From contig JBCCGK010000160.1 in NCBI GenBank assembly GCA_039029315.1, positions 1-20,368 of the forward strand: a stretch of DNA of 20,368 bases, read 5' to 3'. Shown here piece after piece: positions 1 to 7,891 of the stretch. The first letter of the stretch is position 1. Each line of letters opens with the position of its first letter. The notes under the pieces are model-generated. The model had not been told where the DNA came from. It ran no database searches and worked only from the letters and a program-made list of their open reading frames with translations. The position numbers were made by a program, and so were the translations under genes. The DNA comes from JBCCCJ01 sp039029315. GTDB taxonomy: Bacteria > Bacteroidota > Bacteroidia > J057.

Positions 1-100
1 CTTTTTTGTTCTCATAGTGGTGCTATGAGAACAAAAAAAGCTGTAGGATGAGGAAAAAAGACGCATACAAAAAATAAGTAACAGATGTTCAAACAGTCTT
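1..100 (+). mobile_element. MITE-like element, copy 1 (left end outside window)
   Basis: This is the right-hand two-thirds of a non-coding repeat found three times in the window. It opens with a hairpin whose 16-base arms (2-17 and 23-38, TTTTTTGTTCTCATAG and its complement) are perfect, around a 5-base loop. It ends near 100 in a terminal repeat that reads AAGACTGTTTGAACATCT on the minus strand, matching the ends of copies 2 and 3 except for the outermost bases. The left terminal repeat lies outside the window. No open reading frame fits inside, so movement would need a transposase supplied from elsewhere. It lies about 70 bases beyond the stop codon of the last gene of the ABC operon. Confidence 0.75.
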
Positions 101-170
101 TAAGATTTTTCTTTGAATAATTCGCGCCTGGATGCCACATTCCGACGGATGAGTTGAGAAACTCCTGTAC

Positions 171-428
171 TCATGCAGCTAGAAGTCTTTTTGCTCTTGC
201 TTTGGCCAGATTAATCAAAAGGTCAAGTGCTAGAAATCTTTCTAGTTCTACAGATTCATCCTTTGAAATCGTACCTTCTTTTTTTCGATTGATCAATGTT
301 TCAACCCTCTGGGACATTCCTTTTGATGCTCTGCGAGAAACGATTTTCCCCAGATCCATTTTAGCTAGAACTTCTGCTAAATTCTCAAATGCTTCTACTA
401 CAGAAATGGTATGTAATCTTTGCTTCAA
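171..428 (-). CDS. small conserved-type hypothetical protein, last gene of ABC operon
   Basis: This is an 85-residue protein of unknown function, mostly charged and helical. It resembles the many short Bacteroidota and cyanobacterial proteins with the layout 'leader helix, ERV/QRV..LI..KKEGT, SKDE..ELERFLALD.LI..AKARA'. This likeness is from memory of such proteins and gives no function. An ATG at 509 would place 65 bases inside the kinase gene and give an N-terminus unlike the family, with several Cys. The TTG at 426-428, 16 bases after the kinase stop and behind a GAGG, gives a natural start, so it was chosen. A shorter version could start at the ATG at 357-359. The spacing implies co-transcription with the kinase. 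It could be an accessory or antitoxin-like protein, but nothing in the sequence proves this. Confidence 0.55.
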   Translation of the reverse strand: MKQRLHTISVVEAFENLAEVLAKMDLGKIVSRRASKGMSQRVETLINRKKEGTISKDESVELERFLALDLLINLAKARAKRLLAA

Positions 429-444
429 ATTACAAAAAAAATCC

Positions 445-1752
445 TCACAAGCGCATCTCAAACACAGTCCAGCCATTGGCCTTCGTTTCCAAAGAAAAAT
501 GGACATCATGATTGAGTAGAATCTCCCGAACGAGCGTCAGTCCTACCCCCTGCCCTGTTTTCTTGGTACTAAAAAAAGGAGAGAATAAATCCAAAGCAAC
601 CTCCTTTGGGATCCCCTGCCCATTGTCTGAAATAGATATGCTCACAGGTTGTTCTGTTGTTTGTACACGGATGATTCCTTGCTGATCGATAGCTTCCATG
701 GAATTCTTCAAGACATTCACCAGGACTTGTTCCATCTGATTGAGGTCCAACATTGCCTGGACCTTAGCGGGAGCAAAATTCAGGTCTATATCGATCTCCC
801 GATCCTTTGCCTGAGGAGCCATCAGAGCAGTCACTTGTTGAACCAGATGATGCAAATCGATGAGCTCTTTATGAGGTTCTGGCAGTCGAATCACTGAAGC
901 AAAATTCTGCATGAATTTGGTCAGTCGCTTATTCCGATTGATAGAGAGATCCAGAAAGGGAACCACCTCTTCTGCTTGGGGAGGAACAGCTTCCTGATGC
1001 ATATCCCGGACAGAATCCAGAATAGAATTGACCGCACCAATCGAATTGTTCACTTCATGGGCCATCATCCGAATGACCTTGCCGTAGGCACGCTTTTCAG
1101 TAGCAAGCAGTTCTTTGGACAGTTCTTCCATGAGAAAGAACTTCCGATGAAAGCCTCTATGGATAAAATCGACCATGTGACAGCGGTATTGTTCAATCCC
1201 TTGAGCAGAAACGATGCTGGATTCTCCAACCTCCAACTGGTTGATTTTGTTAAGAATAGGATGCTCCAATTCCTCCACAGATTTGCCAAGCGCACTATCG
1301 CTGAGTTTCAGCCAGCGCTTTGCACTGGGATTGAGCAAGGTCAGGTGGTTATCAAAATCAAGGAGAATGATCCCAGAAGGCGAGGCTTCAATGAGCTTGT
1401 CGAGAAAAAAATGCTGCTCTGCAATCTGAATCCGCTCTTCCCGAATATGGCCAATCATACCATTGTAGACCTTGATCAGACGATTCATCTCAGGAGAGGT
1501 AGTCTGGGAAAAAGTATGGTGAAAATCTTGATCTTCAATGGTGTCGGCCCCTTGAACCATTCGTTGGACCGGTTGGAGAAAGGCAAGAAATAAGCGATAT
1601 CCCAGCCATAGGAGAAGAATAATCCCCAATTCTGATAGGAGGACATACCATTTATTTTCTTCTAGCAACAGATACACAAGAGCAAATAACAGGGAGTGGA
1701 TCACGCCCAGATACAGCCAGTACTTGACCTTAAGCGTCATATGGAATCTCAT
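445..1752 (-). CDS. membrane sensor histidine kinase (PAS, NtrY/NtrB-like)
   Basis: This 435-residue kinase has two N-terminal membrane helices (about 11-30 and 36-58) joined by a very short EENK loop, so there is almost no periplasmic sensor. It probably senses inside the membrane or cytoplasm. A HAMP-like linker (about 58-110) and a PAS domain (about 115-190) follow. The phospho-accepting His is H232 in MMAHEVNNSIG. The ATP-binding domain shows an N box at NVLKNSMEAI (N350), DNGQG at 377-381 and GQGVGLTL at 400-407. It is the evident partner of the sigma-54 response regulator just upstream, whose stop codon it overlaps by 23 bases. An alternative start at M5 (1740) would shorten the overlap. 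The signal is unknown, and an envelope stress or exported substrate is only an inference from the linked exporter. Confidence 0.93.
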   Translation of the reverse strand: MRFHMTLKVKYWLYLGVIHSLLFALVYLLLEENKWYVLLSELGIILLLWLGYRLFLAFLQPVQRMVQGADTIEDQDFHHTFSQTTSPEMNRLIKVYNGMIGHIREERIQIAEQHFFLDKLIEASPSGIILLDFDNHLTLLNPSAKRWLKLSDSALGKSVEELEHPILNKINQLEVGESSIVSAQGIEQYRCHMVDFIHRGFHRKFFLMEELSKELLATEKRAYGKVIRMMAHEVNNSIGAVNSILDSVRDMHQEAVPPQAEEVVPFLDLSINRNKRLTKFMQNFASVIRLPEPHKELIDLHHLVQQVTALMAPQAKDREIDIDLNFAPAKVQAMLDLNQMEQVLVNVLKNSMEAIDQQGIIRVQTTEQPVSISISDNGQGIPKEVALDLFSPFFSTKKTGQGVGLTLVREILLNHDVHFSLETKANGWTVFEMRL

Positions 1753-3091
1753 ATTTACTCAATCTCCGATAGAGAGCACTTCTGGTAATCCCCAGAGAAT
1801 GAGCCGTTGGTGTGATTTTGCGCTGGTGATAGGTGAGAGCCTTCTCGATCATTTGTTTTTCCATTTCTTCCAGGCTGATCTCTCCTACCTCCGGCAGATT
1901 GATGGTCTGTGTCTGTTGTGAACGCGCCCGAAACTGTCGGGCAAAATCTTCTTTTTCCAGTCGTTCTCCCGGAGAAACCAAAACGGTTCTTTCCACCAAA
2001 TTTTTGAGCTGGCGAATGTTGCCGGGAAAATGTTGTTCTTCCAGCCAGTTAAGGGCGTGCTTGCTGACTGAGAGTGTGGGGCGCTGATAGATATCCTTGA
2101 GGTTGTTTACATAGAACTCTACCAGTAAAGGAATATCGCTTTTTCGCTCCCTCAAAGCAGGAAGTTGTAGGCTAATCAAGTTAATGCGATAGAATAAATC
2201 TTCTCGAAAACTTCCTTGTATTACCATGTTTTCCAGGTTCTTGTTTGTTGCACTGATCACACGAACGTCGACTTTGCGTGGTTGACTACTTCCAAGAACC
2301 TCAAAGGTTTTCTCCTGCAAGACCCGAAGCAATTTTACCTGGCAACTCATATCCAGATCCCCAATTTCATCCAGAAAGATTGTCCCAAAGTCTGCTCGGT
2401 CAAACCGTCCTACTCTGTCCGATATCGCACCTGTAAAAGCTCCTTTCTTATGACCAAACATCTCACTTTCGAATAAAGTGGAAGAGATCCCGCCCAGGTT
2501 GACTTTCACAAACGGATTGTTAGCACGGGTACTTTCATAATGAATGGCCTCTGCCAACAGTTCCTTTCCTGTTCCGCTTTCTCCCAAAATCAGCACGCTG
2601 GCATTGGTCTTACTGACTCTTTGTGCAGTCTGCAAGATGGCCAAAAACCCGGAATCTTGCCCAATGATATTGCTGAAGCGTGTCCCTTGTTCTTCCTGAT
2701 TGTTGACGGCATCCAATTGCAAGAGGGTATGGACAGAGTTGAGGAGCATTTTGTTGTCCCAGGGTTTGGTCAAAAAATCCCTGGCTCCAGCTTTCATGCC
2801 CTTGACAGCCAATTGAAGTGTACCCCAGCCAGTAATCAAAATGACTGGGATACTTGAATCTATGGATTGGATCTCCTTGAGTGTTCGTAATCCTTGCCTG
2901 CCAGAAGTGTCGATGGTGAAATTCATATCCAGAATCACCAGATCCGGGCGTTTTTTGCCAATACGGCGCATCGCAGACCGTGGATCAAAGGTCGTTTCGA
3001 CTTCATGTCCTGCCCTAGTCAGCAACAAGCGCAAAGAGCTACAGACAGTTTCGTCGTCGTCAATGATCAGAATATGGGATGGCAGGCTCAT
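1730..3091 (-). CDS. sigma-54-dependent response regulator, NtrC family
   Basis: This 453-residue regulator has the complete three-domain NtrC layout. The receiver domain (1-125) has the acidic cluster D11-D13, phospho-acceptor D55, T87 and K108. The AAA+ domain (about 140-380) has Walker A GESGTGKE at 170-177, the sigma-54 contact loop GAFTGA at 217-222 and Walker B with FLDEIGDL at 239-246. A Fis-type helix-turn-helix ends the protein (about 405-450, ITRSALYRRLSKY). All key residues are intact, so it should activate sigma-54 RNA polymerase when phosphorylated by the adjacent kinase. It starts 2 bases after the second permease ends and overlaps the kinase by 23 bases. The paired palindromes at 9241-9274 ahead of the operon are its most likely binding sites, which would make the operon autoregulated; this is an inference. 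Confidence 0.95.
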   Translation of the reverse strand: MSLPSHILIIDDDETVCSSLRLLLTRAGHEVETTFDPRSAMRRIGKKRPDLVILDMNFTIDTSGRQGLRTLKEIQSIDSSIPVILITGWGTLQLAVKGMKAGARDFLTKPWDNKMLLNSVHTLLQLDAVNNQEEQGTRFSNIIGQDSGFLAILQTAQRVSKTNASVLILGESGTGKELLAEAIHYESTRANNPFVKVNLGGISSTLFESEMFGHKKGAFTGAISDRVGRFDRADFGTIFLDEIGDLDMSCQVKLLRVLQEKTFEVLGSSQPRKVDVRVISATNKNLENMVIQGSFREDLFYRINLISLQLPALRERKSDIPLLVEFYVNNLKDIYQRPTLSVSKHALNWLEEQHFPGNIRQLKNLVERTVLVSPGERLEKEDFARQFRARSQQTQTINLPEVGEISLEEMEKQMIEKALTYHQRKITPTAHSLGITRSALYRRLSKYEIPYDA

Positions 3092-3093
3092 GT

Positions 3094-4260
3094 TTATTCT
3101 TCATGCAAAGCTACGGCAGGATGAATCATAGATGCTTGAGAACTTGGGTACAAAGTACAAAGAATTACAAGTGTATAGATCACCCCAGCAGAAGAAAGCA
3201 TCGCCCAAAGATAAATGGGATTCGCCACTTCAAACAATTTCATGATAGGTAATTGGGCTGCAAAAAACAGACCTGCAATGATTCCCAGGGTTGACAGGAT
3301 CAGGATTTCCAGCATAAACTGTGAGATGATTCCAGCTGGCGAGGCACCAACAGCACGTCTCAAACCAATTTCTGATCGTCGTTTGCGGATGTTGTATAAC
3401 AAAATCCCAAATAGCCCTAGCGCTACATTGATCACCAAAAACCCACAGATAGATAGCAAAGCGACAATGGGAATCCAGGTTTCTCGACTTTGTCGGATAC
3501 GCCTGTTTTCCAAATTGGTGATGACAAAATCCCAATCCTTGGCGATACGCTTAATTGTTTGATTGACAGTCTCTTCAAATTCAGGAGAAGTGCCCGGTTT
3601 GATCCGCATTTGTAGAGTGGTGCCATCGATTGAGTGGATCGGTAGAGAGAAGAAAGTCATATTGTCCTCCTCTTCAAATTCTCCCCGGTATTTGAAATGA
3701 TCCACGACCCCCAATACCTGCTTCTCTCCATTGATGACGAGTACTCTGCCGATGATGCTGGTGTCCTTGAAGTAGGTTTCTTTGAGCTTTTTGGACACAA
3801 CAATGGGATCGTATTTTCCCTCATAGTCTGCCTTTGTTGGCCATTTCCCTTCAATGAGATTGAGATTGTAGAGATCGTCATAATCTTCATCTGCTCTGAC
3901 CATATTGGTCGAGAGCTCAAATCCATTATCGTCGGAAGAGGTGGACCAGACTGATCCGCCGAATGGAGTCACACTGTTGCTAAAGCTGGCTGCCTGAATT
4001 TCAGGAAATGATGTAATGGCCTGTTTGAGCTGTTCCTTGGTAGATACGATGCTAAGGGAATCGGTCCCGCGAGGCACATTGATCATTGCAATCCATATGT
4101 CCTCTGTGTCGAATCCTAATGGTTTGCTATATCTAGACATGCTGTGATATACGAAGGTCAGTACAGCAAATAAAATCAGGAAAGCGAGAAAAATCTCCAG
4201 GATCATGAGGGCATTTTGCCGCTTTCGATTCCAGATAAGGATAAATAAGTGGCGTATCAT
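3094..4260 (-). CDS. ABC transporter permease, FtsX/MacB type (second permease)
   Basis: This is a 388-residue inner membrane protein. It has one N-terminal membrane helix (about 18-38), a large periplasmic MacB-type domain (about 40-265) and a C-terminal FtsX domain with three predicted helices (about 268-375). The cytoplasmic coupling loop contains RKRRSEIGLRRAVGAS, the hallmark of FtsX permeases. Proteins of this type do not form a channel through the inner membrane. They transmit ATP-driven conformational change to an adaptor and TolC partner (known for MacB). It overlaps the preceding permease by 4 bases (ATGA), which indicates translational coupling, and probably pairs with it as a heterodimer. 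It is shorter than the first permease, mainly in the periplasmic part. The substrate cannot be read from sequence. Confidence 0.92.
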   Translation of the reverse strand: MIRHLFILIWNRKRQNALMILEIFLAFLILFAVLTFVYHSMSRYSKPLGFDTEDIWIAMINVPRGTDSLSIVSTKEQLKQAITSFPEIQAASFSNSVTPFGGSVWSTSSDDNGFELSTNMVRADEDYDDLYNLNLIEGKWPTKADYEGKYDPIVVSKKLKETYFKDTSIIGRVLVINGEKQVLGVVDHFKYRGEFEEEDNMTFFSLPIHSIDGTTLQMRIKPGTSPEFEETVNQTIKRIAKDWDFVITNLENRRIRQSRETWIPIVALLSICGFLVINVALGLFGILLYNIRKRRSEIGLRRAVGASPAGIISQFMLEILILSTLGIIAGLFFAAQLPIMKLFEVANPIYLWAMLSSAGVIYTLVILCTLYPSSQASMIHPAVALHEE

Positions 4261-5594
4261 ACGGCTGTTTCTCTTAAAGCGGTTACGACATGAAGCTTAG
4301 ACATTCGAAGGGCAGGCAATAGCCCGGAGATGATCCCAAAAAAGAGGATAATCAGGAATCCGTAGACAAAAATGGAAAAATGGAAGGAAAGCATGGCATC
4401 AGGAAATACTTGACTGGCATTCAGTACCTGAATCAACCAGATAGCCAGAATGAAGCCGATGATGCCGCCTAACAGGGTCAAAATGATATTCTCGAAAATG
4501 AATTGAATGAGGAGATCTCCTGTTCCCGCACCAAAAGCTTTTCGGACCCCAATTTCTGACGATCGCTCCATGATTCTGGTTACATTGAGGTTGACCAGAT
4601 TCAGGGTAGGCAATAACACAAACAAGGAAAGCAAGCCTCCGATGACCAAATAAAAATATCGCAGGCTGAGGCTTTTGTCTTCTTCCCAAAACAGACCTCT
4701 GGCATATCGTTCCAGGGCAGTAAAAGGGAGAAGATCCAGTTTGTTAAAGTCTTCGGGATTCGGAATGGGGATGAGTGTTTCTTTTTTGTCGATCTCGTCC
4801 TCGGCAAGGTCGCGTTGAGCAGGACTTGCTGAGAGAAATGCTCCCTCAAAGCCACCAAGATAGTTGTCATCTCTTTGAAGTTCCGAAGAACGGATATGGG
4901 TAAAAGGGATATACAATTCTGCATTGAGGAAGCCCCAGGACTGATTGACATCTTTCACCACTCCGATGATCTTGTAGTTGACTCGATTGATGGGGATTTC
5001 TTTGCCCAGGGCCGATTCATTGGCTCCGAAATAGGACTTGCGAGCTGTTTCGCTGATGACAATGCTGGGAGCCTGATTGCTAACTTCTGTCTCCCGATAT
5101 GGCCCTCCTTCCACAAACTTGAAATCAAAGATTCGCCAATAAGCAGCATCCGTATAAATCGCATCCATCGACAGCTTTTTGCTGTTGATGAATAGATCAT
5201 GCGTATGACTTGGACTATAATAGGAGTGATCAATCGTGTTAGGCAAATCCCGAAGGTAGCGATCCAGAACAACATAATTGGCCCCGGAAATAGAGGTAGA
5301 TTGGCTGTTGTTGTTAATCGTTCGCGTGGTGTCATAACTCACCGTTCCATTGGTAAGTACGGTGTCAATCACATACACTGTATCTGGACGAATAAATTGC
5401 ATCTTGACAGTGGGCAGAAAGGTGATTCGATCCTGATTGCTCATCGGAGAATGACTCCCCAATTCATTGTCAAGAAAGGAGGCGATCACCATTAGGATCA
5501 TCAGTGTGAAGCTGATGCCAAAGAGGCTGATGAAGCTGTAAAACTTCTTTCGAGCCAGAACTTTGAAGGCTATTTTGAGATAGTTTTCTAGCAT
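4257..5594 (-). CDS. ABC transporter permease, FtsX/MacB type (first permease)
   Basis: This 445-residue inner membrane protein has the MacB-like plan. A first membrane helix (about 19-42) is followed by a long periplasmic domain (about 43-310) and then a C-terminal FtsX domain with three helices. That last domain carries the cytoplasmic motif MERSSEIGVRKAFGAG, which contacts the ATPase. Unlike E. coli MacB it has no fused ATPase; the nucleotide-binding subunit is the separate gene at 5748-6413. It overlaps the second permease by 4 bases. A 153-base repeat-containing gap separates it from the ATPase gene, the only sizeable break in the operon. Two different permease genes in a row suggest an asymmetric, heterodimeric exporter. 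The function (export of a lipid, peptide or lipoprotein) is not determinable here. Confidence 0.92.
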   Translation of the reverse strand: MLENYLKIAFKVLARKKFYSFISLFGISFTLMILMVIASFLDNELGSHSPMSNQDRITFLPTVKMQFIRPDTVYVIDTVLTNGTVSYDTTRTINNNSQSTSISGANYVVLDRYLRDLPNTIDHSYYSPSHTHDLFINSKKLSMDAIYTDAAYWRIFDFKFVEGGPYRETEVSNQAPSIVISETARKSYFGANESALGKEIPINRVNYKIIGVVKDVNQSWGFLNAELYIPFTHIRSSELQRDDNYLGGFEGAFLSASPAQRDLAEDEIDKKETLIPIPNPEDFNKLDLLPFTALERYARGLFWEEDKSLSLRYFYLVIGGLLSLFVLLPTLNLVNLNVTRIMERSSEIGVRKAFGAGTGDLLIQFIFENIILTLLGGIIGFILAIWLIQVLNASQVFPDAMLSFHFSIFVYGFLIILFFGIISGLLPALRMSKLHVVTALRETAV

Positions 5595-5615
5595 TTTTTC
5601 TGTTTTGAACTGTAG

Positions 5616-5731
5616 CGGTATAAGGTATGCGGTATTGGGTATAAGGCTTTGTTGTGAGAAGGGTACTAGGCTACTGAGCTGTTTAAATTCATAACCACCC
5701 AGCCCTATACCTTATTCCCCTATACCCTTTA
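5616..5731. repeat. intra-operon inverted repeats of GGTATAAGG type
   Basis: Between the ATPase and first permease genes, short GGTATaagG-like units recur. Units on the left (5616-5646) are complementary to those on the right (5704-5731). The clearest pair is ATAAGGTAT at 5620-5628 with ATACCTTAT at 5707-5715, a perfect 9-bp stem with a loop of about 78 bases. Neighbouring units could pair in several registers. In the mRNA this would fold just upstream of the permease start, so it could adjust relative expression or stability (inference). Confidence 0.6.
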
Positions 5732-5747
5732 TCCCCCTGAATTCCCT

Positions 5748-6413
5748 TTAGTTTACCTGGCTTCCATCAAACAATCTGACCAATCGATGCGTCTTGCGCG
5801 CCATGCTCTCGTCATGGGTGACCATAACGACAGTTGTCTTGTTCTCTTGATTCAGGCGAATGAGGATATCCATGATTTCGTTCCCCATGACACTATCGAG
5901 GTTTCCGGTGGGCTCATCTGCCAGGATGATGGTTGGCTTGCCGACGATGGCTCTGGCAATGGCGACACGCTGCTTTTGACCACCAGAGAGTTGTGAAGGA
6001 AAATGTCGCATGCGGTTTTTTAATCCTACTTGTGTCAAAGCTTCTTCAGCAGCCGTGCGTCGTTCCTTGGCAGTCATGCGTCGGTAGATCAAAGGGAGCT
6101 CTACATTGTCGATGACAGAGAGATCATTGATCAGATGAAAACTCTGAAAAATAAACCCTAAATGCTCATTGCGAAATCGTGCCAAGGCTTTGGTATTGTA
6201 CTGACCAATGGTCTCTCCATTGAGGTGGACAACACCTTTGGAGGGCTCATCCAACAAGCCCATGATGTTGAGAAGCGTACTTTTCCCACAACCAGAAGGC
6301 CCCATGATTGAGAGGAATTCCCCTTCTTCCACATCCAGATGAATGTCATTGAGGGCGAGGGTTTCTATCGTATCAGTGCGATAGATTTTGCTGACGTGAT
6401 CAATTGAAATCAT
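5748..6413 (-). CDS. ABC transporter ATP-binding protein, MacB/LolD type
   Basis: This is a 221-residue nucleotide-binding subunit, the usual size for LolD-like ATPases. All motifs are present: Walker A GPSGCGKST at 38-46, Q-loop Q90, signature LSGGQKQR at 142-149, Walker B ILADE at 163-167 followed by PTGNLDS, and the switch H200. The Q-loop and GNLDS stretches match ATPases that partner FtsX-type permeases. It would hydrolyse ATP in the cytoplasm to drive the two permeases encoded downstream. Its start codon lies within the 3' end of the TolC-like gene (14-base overlap), which implies translational coupling. No residue looks defective. Confidence 0.95.
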   Translation of the reverse strand: MISIDHVSKIYRTDTIETLALNDIHLDVEEGEFLSIMGPSGCGKSTLLNIMGLLDEPSKGVVHLNGETIGQYNTKALARFRNEHLGFIFQSFHLINDLSVIDNVELPLIYRRMTAKERRTAAEEALTQVGLKNRMRHFPSQLSGGQKQRVAIARAIVGKPTIILADEPTGNLDSVMGNEIMDILIRLNQENKTTVVMVTHDESMARKTHRLVRLFDGSQVN

Positions 6414-7881
6414 AATGAATGTTGTTGTCTTGTTCGAAATCGTATAATGTGAGCAGCCGGAGTTGGTGCCAGGCTTGCCAGTATTCTCTCAGCGCAAACA
6501 TGTATGAACGCCTTGCCCGATCCTTGGCCTGGAGAGACAAGGTCAATTCTGTGATGCTAATGTCTCCCAGCAGATAGCGATCCTTGGAGATGTCAAATCG
6601 TTTCTGCGCAATGTCCTGGGTCTCCTTGGCCAGGCGCATGATGTCTTGCATTTGATTGCAATGCACCACCCACTGTCTGACAGAAGCTTCGAAGGCTTGT
6701 TGTTCCTGTTGAACGGATCGATTGACAAAGGCAAGGTCCAACTCTGCTTGTCGCCGTTCGGCTTTGCCCCTTCCCCAATCCAGCAAGGGAATGGATACTT
6801 GCATGAACACACCCTGCTCAGATTGAGGACTCAGGTAGATGTCATTCAGGACTTCCGATCCCCTGGCAAAGCCAAAGGACGCATATAAGTCTGCACGCCA
6901 TCCATATTGACCCTTGACCTCAGCTACAGCCTGTTGGGCTTCCAATTGTCGTCGTTGATAACTCAGAGATTCTGGGCGATTCTGAAAAGCAGTCTTGACG
7001 GCCGCTTGTTCCTGGATGGGAGGCAAGTTCTGTATGCCGGGACTTTGGATAGCTAATTGAGGAATGAGCTCTGGCTTCCCCAAAAAACTCCCCAAGGCAG
7101 TTTGTGCTGCAAGGACAGATTTTTGAGCATCCCGAACGCCTTTCTCAGATTGAAGGAGTTCCAACTGAAGTTGAAGCAGATCATTTTCTGAAATTTTTCC
7201 TAACTCAAATCGCTCCTCGGCAATCTGGAAGAGGGATTGATTGCTGTTTTGGTTGACTTGCGCAATCTGGGCATCAATCTGTGCCAACAACAAATCGAAG
7301 AAAAAAGGCAACACCTCAATAGAGATAGCCTCGACATCGGTAACGAATTGCTTCTCTGCTTCCTCCAAACGAAGAGGAGCTAATCGTTTGGCCCATTTTA
7401 GTGGATTGTACAAAGAAAGAGGTTGCAAAATGCCGATTCGAACCGGAACCCCATTATAGCTAAGAAATTTGGTTTGAAAATCATCATAGCGCTGCAAGTC
7501 GGATTGCACAAAAATAGACGTGCCAGTAGCCGGGATGTCTTGTCGGGCTTGTAGAGATAAATAGGAGTTGTTGTAGGTAATCCGGTTAAACTGAATCGTC
7601 CCATCTGGCTGGATGGTTTCTGAAAAAGAATTGGTGAAATTGGGAATATTTCCACTGAGCCTCAACTGTGGCTTAAGGCTGGCGCGATAGCTTTTATAAG
7701 CCCATTCTGCCTGCCTGACATCTACTTCAGCTCTGTAGGCTGGAAGAGAATGTATGCGAGCCAGCTCGATGACTTGTGCAAGGCTTAAGCTGTCTTGTGC
7801 CCTTATCGATAGCAGGGAGCAGCAAAAAAGGAACCAGACAGTAGCCCACTTTAGAAGAATATGAAGGTGTATCAATGGCAT
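6400..7881 (-). CDS. TolC-family outer membrane efflux protein
   Basis: This 493-residue protein has an N-terminal Sec signal peptide (hydrophobic core about 9-26, likely cleavage after IRA28). The start of the mature protein, SLAQVIELARIHSLPAYRAEVDVRQAEWAYKS in outline, is typical of the outer membrane efflux family. Two long helical repeats rich in Gln, Glu, Leu and Ala follow, and strand-forming sequence near SETIQPDG fits the barrel portion. Length agrees with TolC homologues. It would form the outer membrane duct for the ABC exporter. It begins 10 bases after the adaptor gene ends and overlaps the ATPase start by 14 bases. The family assignment is secure, while the substrate is unknown. 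Confidence 0.93.
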   Translation of the reverse strand: MPLIHLHILLKWATVWFLFCCSLLSIRAQDSLSLAQVIELARIHSLPAYRAEVDVRQAEWAYKSYRASLKPQLRLSGNIPNFTNSFSETIQPDGTIQFNRITYNNSYLSLQARQDIPATGTSIFVQSDLQRYDDFQTKFLSYNGVPVRIGILQPLSLYNPLKWAKRLAPLRLEEAEKQFVTDVEAISIEVLPFFFDLLLAQIDAQIAQVNQNSNQSLFQIAEERFELGKISENDLLQLQLELLQSEKGVRDAQKSVLAAQTALGSFLGKPELIPQLAIQSPGIQNLPPIQEQAAVKTAFQNRPESLSYQRRQLEAQQAVAEVKGQYGWRADLYASFGFARGSEVLNDIYLSPQSEQGVFMQVSIPLLDWGRGKAERRQAELDLAFVNRSVQQEQQAFEASVRQWVVHCNQMQDIMRLAKETQDIAQKRFDISKDRYLLGDISITELTLSLQAKDRARRSYMFALREYWQAWHQLRLLTLYDFEQDNNIHYDFN

Positions 7882-7891
7882 GGGATCTCGC

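Noticed and set aside
1..40. MITE hairpins as factor-independent terminators
   Set aside because: The T and A tracts are part of the paired stem on both strands, and no free T-run follows the stem.
976..1593. 205-aa plus frame opposite the histidine kinase
   Set aside because: It is an antisense shadow of a well-conserved kinase gene.
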